Shown here: positions 1 through 3,524 of the stretch, in pieces | How positions within the stretch are numbered: the stretch's first letter is position 1 | Layout: every line of letters starts with the position of its first letter | From: JBPOIS01 sp052034295 | GTDB taxonomy: Bacteria; Pseudomonadota; Gammaproteobacteria; Pseudomonadales; Moraxellaceae | Assembly: GCA_052034295.1 (NCBI GenBank) | Contig: JBPOIS010000017.1 | Span: 1 to 5,593 of the forward strand | Length of the DNA: 5,593 nt | Direction: 5' to 3' | Translations under genes and position numbers: made by a program | The notes under the pieces: model-generated | Seen by the model: only the letters and a program-made list of their open reading frames with translations | Databases searched by the model: none | Told to the model about the DNA's origin: nothing

Positions 1-372
1 CAGCTGGCCGCCGGACATGACGTGCTGCTGGAAATCGACTGGCAGGGTGCTGAACAGGTGCGGCGGCTGTTTCCAGCCGCGCTGAGCATTTTTATCCTGC
101 CACCGGACCAGCAGGCCCTGCGTGAGCGCCTGATTGGCCGCGCCCAGGACAGCGAGGCGGTGATCGCCACCCGGCTGGCTGGCTCGCTGGAGGAAATGCG
201 CCAGTATGTGCATTTTGACTACCTGATCATCAACGATGATTTCGAGGTGGCGCTGCATGAGCTGGAGTCGATCGTGATTGCGGCCCGGCTGCGCCTGGAC
301 CGGCAGGCCCGGCGCCAGCAGGCCGTGTTGCAGCGGCTGTTCAATGGCCCTGGACCGTCGGCGGACAGTTGA
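1..372 (+). CDS. gmk: Guanylate kinase, C-terminal part (5' end outside window)
   Basis: Guanylate kinase transfers phosphate from ATP to GMP, giving GDP, in the cytoplasm, and so feeds the GTP and ppGpp pools. The window opens inside the gene. The reading frame is open from base 1 and gives 123 residues to the TGA at 370-372, against about 205 for a full enzyme, so roughly the first 80 residues, including the P-loop, are missing. Visible family marks are VLLEIDWQGAEQVRR (residues 8-22), the beta strand SIFILPP (29-35), the lid segment RAQDSEAVIATRL (47-59) with its arginines, and the C-terminal FDYLIINDDFE (72-82). The usual GRGQD of the lid reads GRAQD here, a mild change. The first in-window start-like codon (GTG at 22) is internal and not a real start. 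The gene is followed by rpoZ after 58 bases, the common gammaproteobacterial order. Identity is secure from motifs and context. Confidence 0.97.
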   Translation, partial: QLAAGHDVLLEIDWQGAEQVRRLFPAALSIFILPPDQQALRERLIGRAQDSEAVIATRLAGSLEEMRQYVHFDYLIINDDFEVALHELESIVIAARLRLDRQARRQQAVLQRLFNGPGPSADS

Positions 373-397
373 GCAAATCCCGGCCAGCGGTTACACT
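369..397 (+). promoter_or_regulatory. Candidate sigma-70 promoter for rpoZ, overlapping the gmk stop
   Basis: TTGAGC at 369-374 (4 of 6 to the -35 consensus) and TACACT at 392-397 (4 of 6 to the -10 consensus) are separated by exactly 17 bases. The -35 box contains the gmk stop codon TGA (370-372). A transcript would begin near 404, about 27 bases before the rpoZ start. Each box is only moderate, so the ideal spacing and the location are the main support. Readthrough from gmk would also transcribe rpoZ. Confidence 0.5.
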
Positions 398-421
398 GCC
401 CGGCTTGTTTGGCTACCCCCT

Positions 422-425
422 GGAG
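422..425 (+). promoter_or_regulatory. Ribosome binding site that selects the second ATG of rpoZ
   Basis: GGAG lies upstream of two consecutive ATG codons at 428 and 431. The gap to the first ATG is only 2 bases, too short for a normal start. The gap to the second is 5 bases. The protein from 431 begins MARVTVEDC, like the canonical MARVTVQD start of the omega subunit, so 431 is preferred. Confidence 0.7.
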
Positions 426-430
426 CAATG

Positions 431-706
431 ATGGCCCGTGTGACTGTAGAAGACTGTCTGGGTTCGGTGGACAACCGCTTTGAACTGGTGCTGGTTGCGG
501 CCAAGCGCGCCCGCCAGCTGGCCCGTGGCACCCATGAGCCGATGCTGCCCTGGGACAATGACAAGCCGACCGTGATGGCGCTGCGCGAAATCGCCGATGG
601 TCTGGTGACCCGCGACATCCTCAAGCAAAAGGATGAGCCGCTGCAGCAGCCCAGCTTTGATCACCTGCTGTCCAATTTCACGCTGGACCGCGACCAGTTT
701 TTCTGA
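431..706 (+). CDS. rpoZ: DNA-directed RNA polymerase omega subunit
   Basis: Omega is the smallest RNA polymerase subunit. It clamps the beta' subunit, helps core enzyme assembly, and in E. coli forms one of the two ppGpp binding sites at the beta'-omega interface. The product is 91 residues, the same length as E. coli omega. It starts MARVTVEDCL and has the conserved helix core NRFELVLVAAKRARQL (residues 12-27) and KPTVMALREIADG (45-57), followed by a variable acidic tail ending DRDQFF. The start at 431 rests on the canonical N-terminus and a GGAG 5 bases upstream. The frame is open much further upstream into gmk, but that extension is an artefact. The gene lies 58 bases after gmk and 160 before spoT and is closed by a strong terminator. 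Possession of the MAR N-terminus, which in E. coli omega contributes to ppGpp binding, is consistent with omega-site control, although binding is not shown here. Confidence 0.97.
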   Translation: MARVTVEDCLGSVDNRFELVLVAAKRARQLARGTHEPMLPWDNDKPTVMALREIADGLVTRDILKQKDEPLQQPSFDHLLSNFTLDRDQFF

Positions 707-725
707 ACACGCTGCACCCTGCCTG

Positions 726-758
726 CACAAAACCGGCCTTCTGGCCGGTTTTTTTGTG
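726..758 (+). terminator. Strong Rho-independent terminator after rpoZ
   Basis: The arms ACCGGCC (732-738) and GGCCGGT (743-749) pair perfectly around a TTCT loop. The stem extends through A/T pairs on both sides, and seven T residues run from 749 to 755. Flanking CAC and GTG continue the symmetry. It begins 20 bases after the rpoZ stop. The A tract on the left arm gives only a weaker terminator for the opposite strand. It should end most gmk-rpoZ transcripts before spoT. Confidence 0.93.
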
Positions 759-808
759 GTCCAGGGTGTGGTTTTGGCAGAATCTCCAGCCGGAGCGGTG
801 CCGGGTTA

Positions 809-836
809 TTGACAGGGGCGGGGAATTGTTTTTCAT
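809..836 (+). promoter_or_regulatory. Candidate promoter for spoT with perfect -35 box
   Basis: A perfect TTGACA at 809-814 is followed after 16 bases by TTTCAT (831-836, 4 of 6 to TATAAT). A 17-base spacing would use the weaker TTCATT. The stretch 824-865 is markedly AT-richer than the rest of the window, as expected of a melting region. A start near 843 would leave about 24 bases before the GTG at 867. The -35 box is convincing and the exact -10 is not. Confidence 0.55.
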
Positions 837-866
837 TACTCCTTTGTTGATTTTATGTGAAATCAG

Positions 867-2960
867 GTGCCGGATTTGATGGGTGACCCTGCAGGGCTGG
901 TGGAACAGGCAAAAGCAGAGCTGGCCTTTGTGGTGCAGACCTACCTGCCTGAGGACCAGGTGCGTACGGTGATGGCAGCCGCTGAGTTTGCCGACCGTGC
1001 GCATGCCGGCATCACCCGCAAGAGTGGCGAACCCTACATCCTGCACCCGATCGCGGTCACCGCGCTGCTGGCCGACATGCAGATGGATGCCGAGAGTCTG
1101 GCGGCGGCGCTGCTGCACGATGTGATTGAAGACACCGAGTTTGACAAACAGGACCTGTCCACCGGGTTTGGCCCGGTGGTGGCCGAGCTGGTCGATGGCG
1201 TCACCAAGCTGAAAATCTCCAAGGACAAGCAGATCAATCAGGCGGCCTCATTCCGCAAGATGCTGACCGCCACCCTGCAGGACCCCAGGGTGATGGTGAT
1301 CAAGCTGGCTGACCGCCTGCACAACATGTCCACCCTCGGTGCCCTGAGCCCTGAAAAAAAACACCGCATTGCCCGCGAAACCCTGGACATCTTTGTGCCC
1401 ATGGGCCGGCTGATCGGCATGCGCGCGGTGTCGGACCAGCTGGAGCTGCTGTGTCTGGAGGCGATGGACCCGGACCTGTTTGCCCATGTGACCCGCACGC
1501 TGCACGAGGCCGCCCCGGAGCGACTGGCACGGGAACGCCGCCGCCAGCAGCAGCTTGAGCGCGGCATTGCCCGGCTGGGCCTGCATGCCGAAGTGACCCC
1601 ACAGTCCAACGAACTTTTGATTTATCAGGATTTTTTCCGGCGCCGCAACCGACTGGCCGATTTGCTGAAAATCCATGCCTTTGATGTGGTGCTGGATTCG
1701 GTGTCGGACTGCGACCGGCTGGCGGGCTGGGTGCGCCAGCAGGCCAGTCAGGTGGAAATCATCGACCAGATCCGCCACCCGCAGCCGGGCGGACGGCAGT
1801 TCTTGCAACTGAACCTGCGCGACAGCGATGGGCTGATGCAGTTGTTTCTGCAGACGCCACGCATGCAGGAGGCGGCCCGGCTGGGGCTGGCCCTGGGCGA
1901 TGCGGTGCCGCAGGCGTCACGCTCGGTGATTCAGGCGTCGCTGCAGAACCTGAGTGAGCTGATCGACCGCGACTGTGCCAAAACCACCTTCAGCGCCCTG
2001 CTGGAGTACCTGCACCATGACAAGATCATCGGCTACACCCCGGATGGGGACCTGCACGAGCTGCCCCAGGGGGCGACGCTGATTGACTTTGCCTATGCGG
2101 CCAGCCTGTTCCTCGGCAACCATGCCATCGGTGCCCGCATCAACGGCGAGCGCCGCCCCCTGACCGCACCGCTGATCAGCGGACAGGTGGTGGAAATCAT
2201 CACCGACCCACTGGCCACCCCCAACCCGGACTGGCTGTCGGTGGTGACCACCCAGAAGGCGCGCCGGGCCATCCAGCATGTGCTGCGCGAGCAGGATGTC
2301 GAAGAGCAGCGCATGGTGGGGCGGCAGGCGCTGGAGCGGGCGCTGCGCAGCTACGATCTGGCGCTGCAGGACCTCAGTGCGCTGGACTGGGCCGACCTGC
2401 TGCACTGGCAGCAACTGCCCAGCCGTGAAGCGCTGTTTGAACGGATGGCGGTGGGCGACCTGTGGCCGCAACTGGTGACCGCCCGCCTGCTCAGCCACCA
2501 CCAGAGCACGGCCGAACCGGACCGCGACAGCCTGATTGAAAACACCCTCGGGCTGGAGGTGCGCTATGCGCAGTGCTGTCACCCGATTTATGGCGACCCG
2601 ATCCGTGCCCACCTGACCCGGCGCGGGGTGGTGATCCACCGCCGCCGCTGCCCCAACCTGCTGCACGAGCGCCAGCAGCACCCGGAGTCGATTGTGACCC
2701 TGCGCTGGCGGCCTGAGCTGAGTGGCGATCCGCGTTTTCCGGTTGATCTGGTGATGGACCGTCCCCTGCAGGATGAAGAAACCACCGAGCTGATCTATCA
2801 GGTGCGTGAGCAACTCGGCGGGGTCGAATCGCTGAACATCTGCGACGACCGCACCGAGCTGACCCTGGTGGTGCGCGACCGCGACCATCTGGCGCGACTG
2901 ATCCGCGACCTGCGTGGCCATCTGGGCTTTCCGCAGATCAGCCGGGTGACCCACCACTGA
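867..2960 (+). CDS. spoT: SpoT-type RelA/SpoT homologue: (p)ppGpp hydrolase with degenerate synthetase domain
   Basis: This cytoplasmic enzyme sets alarmone levels by hydrolysing (p)ppGpp to GDP or GTP plus pyrophosphate. The 697-residue product is near the E. coli length (702). The HD hydrolase domain (about 20-200) is intact: H46 in RAHAG, H84-D85 and E88-D89 in LLHDVIEDT, and D149 and N153 in KLADRLHNM. The next region (about 245-348) sits where the synthetase belongs but lacks its active-site motifs (see its own entry). Then come a TGS domain (about 386-448, GYTPDGDLHELPQGATLIDF), a helical region (about 455-555), a conserved-cysteine module (C570, C571, H572, H591, C595) and a C-terminal ACT/RRM domain (about 622-697). 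The start is uncertain: TGA at 858-860 closes the frame, GTG 867 is the most upstream candidate, ATG 879 is the alternative, and neither has a good Shine-Dalgarno. The hydrolase is probably the only catalytic activity, so a separate RelA should make ppGpp. The intact TGS and ACT modules suggest that regulation by protein partners remains. Confidence 0.96.
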   Translation: MPDLMGDPAGLVEQAKAELAFVVQTYLPEDQVRTVMAAAEFADRAHAGITRKSGEPYILHPIAVTALLADMQMDAESLAAALLHDVIEDTEFDKQDLSTGFGPVVAELVDGVTKLKISKDKQINQAASFRKMLTATLQDPRVMVIKLADRLHNMSTLGALSPEKKHRIARETLDIFVPMGRLIGMRAVSDQLELLCLEAMDPDLFAHVTRTLHEAAPERLARERRRQQQLERGIARLGLHAEVTPQSNELLIYQDFFRRRNRLADLLKIHAFDVVLDSVSDCDRLAGWVRQQASQVEIIDQIRHPQPGGRQFLQLNLRDSDGLMQLFLQTPRMQEAARLGLALGDAVPQASRSVIQASLQNLSELIDRDCAKTTFSALLEYLHHDKIIGYTPDGDLHELPQGATLIDFAYAASLFLGNHAIGARINGERRPLTAPLISGQVVEIITDPLATPNPDWLSVVTTQKARRAIQHVLREQDVEEQRMVGRQALERALRSYDLALQDLSALDWADLLHWQQLPSREALFERMAVGDLWPQLVTARLLSHHQSTAEPDRDSLIENTLGLEVRYAQCCHPIYGDPIRAHLTRRGVVIHRRRCPNLLHERQQHPESIVTLRWRPELSGDPRFPVDLVMDRPLQDEETTELIYQVREQLGGVESLNICDDRTELTLVVRDRDHLARLIRDLRGHLGFPQISRVTHH
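1599..1910 (+). other. Vestigial (p)ppGpp synthetase domain within SpoT
   Basis: This covers SpoT residues about 245-348. From recalled E. coli SpoT, the sequence aligns without gaps over the last part but has lost the catalytic signature. NGYQSLHT becomes GGRQFLQL (308-315), so Y is R310 and H is Q314. EVQIRT becomes QLFLQT (325-330), so the catalytic Glu is Q325 and the Arg is Q329. AAHWAYK becomes ALGDAVP (342-348). Kept positions are structural (G309, Q311, L313, T330, M333, A337, G340). The region corresponding to the G-loop motif RVKDYI is not recognisable, and the stretch is about 25 residues shorter than in E. coli. The frame is open and codon use matches the flanks, so this looks like old, tolerated loss of catalysis rather than a recent mutation. 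Confidence 0.85.
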
Positions 2961-2981
2961 GGCCACGCCTCCCCGCGCCGG

Positions 2982-3014
2982 CTGTCGCCTGCTGCGACAG
3001 ACACAGACGCTGTG
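2982..3014 (+). repeat. Two tandem hairpins after spoT, no T tract
   Basis: The first hairpin pairs CTGTCGC (2982-2988) with GCGACAG (2994-3000) around a 5-base loop. The second pairs CACAG (3002-3006) with CTGTG (3010-3014) around ACG. Both stems are perfect and they are one base apart. No run of T follows either, so a classical intrinsic terminator is not supported. They could protect the spoT mRNA 3' end or mark Rho-type termination. They could also be chance structure in GC-rich DNA. Confidence 0.5.
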
Positions 3015-3029
3015 CCGGGGTACAGCAGG

Positions 3030-3059
3030 CTGACCGTGACGCCTGTCATCGGCTATGAT
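3030..3059 (+). promoter_or_regulatory. Candidate sigma-70 promoter for ridA-priA
   Basis: TATGAT at 3054-3059 matches 5 of 6 bases of the -10 consensus. CTGACC at 3030-3035 matches 4 of 6 of the -35 consensus, with an 18-base spacer. Transcription would start near 3066 and leave a leader of about 45 bases before the ridA ATG. The -10 box is the strongest part. No regulator site is evident. Confidence 0.5.
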
Positions 3060-3097
3060 GGCGGCAGATTCTGGATTTTTTGCCTGCCACCGTCACC

Positions 3098-3102
3098 GAG
3101 GA
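3098..3102 (+). promoter_or_regulatory. Ribosome binding site of ridA
   Basis: GAGGA ends 8 bases before the ATG at 3111, close to ideal. It supports 3111 over the in-frame ATG at 3012, which would add 33 residues unlike any RidA N-terminus. Confidence 0.8.
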
Positions 3103-3110
3103 CCCTGTCC

Positions 3111-3494
3111 ATGGCCCGTACCGTCATCCACACCGAACACGCCCCTGCTGCCATTGGCACCTATTCGCAGGCGATCCGCTGCCACCAGACTGTATACCTG
3201 TCCGGCCAGATTGGTCTGGACCCCTACACCATGACGCTGGTTGAGGGCATTGAGGCACAGATCCGCCGGGTGTTTGACAACCTCAAGGCGGTCTGCGAGG
3301 CGGCTGGCGGCGATCTGGCCGACCTGGCCAAGCTGAATATTTTCCTCACCGACCTGGGCCATTTCCAGCTGGTGAACCAGATCATGGGCGAGTATTTTGC
3401 CCAGCCCTACCCGGCCCGCGCTGCCCTGGGCGTGGCCAGCCTGCCGCGCAATGCGCTGGTGGAAATGGACGGGGTGATGGAGCTGCCGGGCTGA
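3111..3494 (+). CDS. ridA: RidA family enamine/imine deaminase
   Basis: RidA proteins (YjgF/YER057c/UK114 family) are cytoplasmic homotrimers. They hydrolyse reactive enamine and imine intermediates, such as 2-aminoacrylate released by PLP enzymes, to ketoacids and ammonia, and so protect PLP-dependent enzymes. The product is 127 residues, typical of the family (E. coli RidA 128). Family marks are NAPAAIGPY-like HAPAAIGTYSQA (10-21, with Y18), YLSGQIG (29-35), the central QIRRVFDNLKAVCEAAG helix, and the C-terminal PARAALGVASLPRNALVEMD. R103 and E118 match in spacing the active-site Arg105 and Glu120 of E. coli RidA, so deaminase activity is expected. The gene sits 150 bases after spoT with its own candidate promoter and a good Shine-Dalgarno. 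priA follows after 30 bases, so the two may share a transcript. Family is certain. Membership of the RidA subgroup proper, rather than a Rid paralogue, is likely from the intact catalytic Arg. Confidence 0.94.
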   Translation: MARTVIHTEHAPAAIGTYSQAIRCHQTVYLSGQIGLDPYTMTLVEGIEAQIRRVFDNLKAVCEAAGGDLADLAKLNIFLTDLGHFQLVNQIMGEYFAQPYPARAALGVASLPRNALVEMDGVMELPG

Positions 3495-3502
3495 TCCAGC
3501 CC
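3488..3502 (+). repeat. Compact hairpin over the ridA stop codon
   Basis: GGGCTG (3488-3493) pairs perfectly with CAGCCC (3497-3502) around the loop ATC. The ridA TGA (3492-3494) lies in the stem and loop. There is no T tract after it, so it does not look like a terminator. It may only be incidental, or may affect ridA-priA coupling. Confidence 0.4.
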
Positions 3503-3510
3503 CAGCCTGC

Positions 3511-3514
3511 AGGA
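3511..3514 (+). promoter_or_regulatory. Weak ribosome binding site of priA
   Basis: AGGA lies 10 bases before the ATG at 3525, a slightly long spacing. An in-frame GTG at 3519 would be only 4 bases away, too close. ATG 3525 is therefore the preferred start. Confidence 0.5.
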
Positions 3515-3524
3515 CAGCGTGCAC

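Noticed and set aside
278..430. Upstream in-frame extension of rpoZ overlapping gmk
   Set aside because: The extension reads through the gmk 3' end in another frame and is Arg/Gly/Cys rich. Omega starts MARVTV at 431, with a binding site.
1917..2966. 349-codon open frame on the - strand opposite the 3' half of spoT
   Set aside because: Shadow of spoT codon bias: no motif, no ribosome binding site, and a low-complexity Gln/His/Val-rich translation.
3067..3081. T6 run at 3076-3081 considered as a spoT terminator
   Set aside because: No stable GC stem ends immediately before the run; the nearest pairing uses sequence on its far side.
3012..3110. Upstream in-frame extension of ridA
   Set aside because: Has no RidA similarity, contains the promoter candidate and the ridA Shine-Dalgarno, and would exceed the family length.
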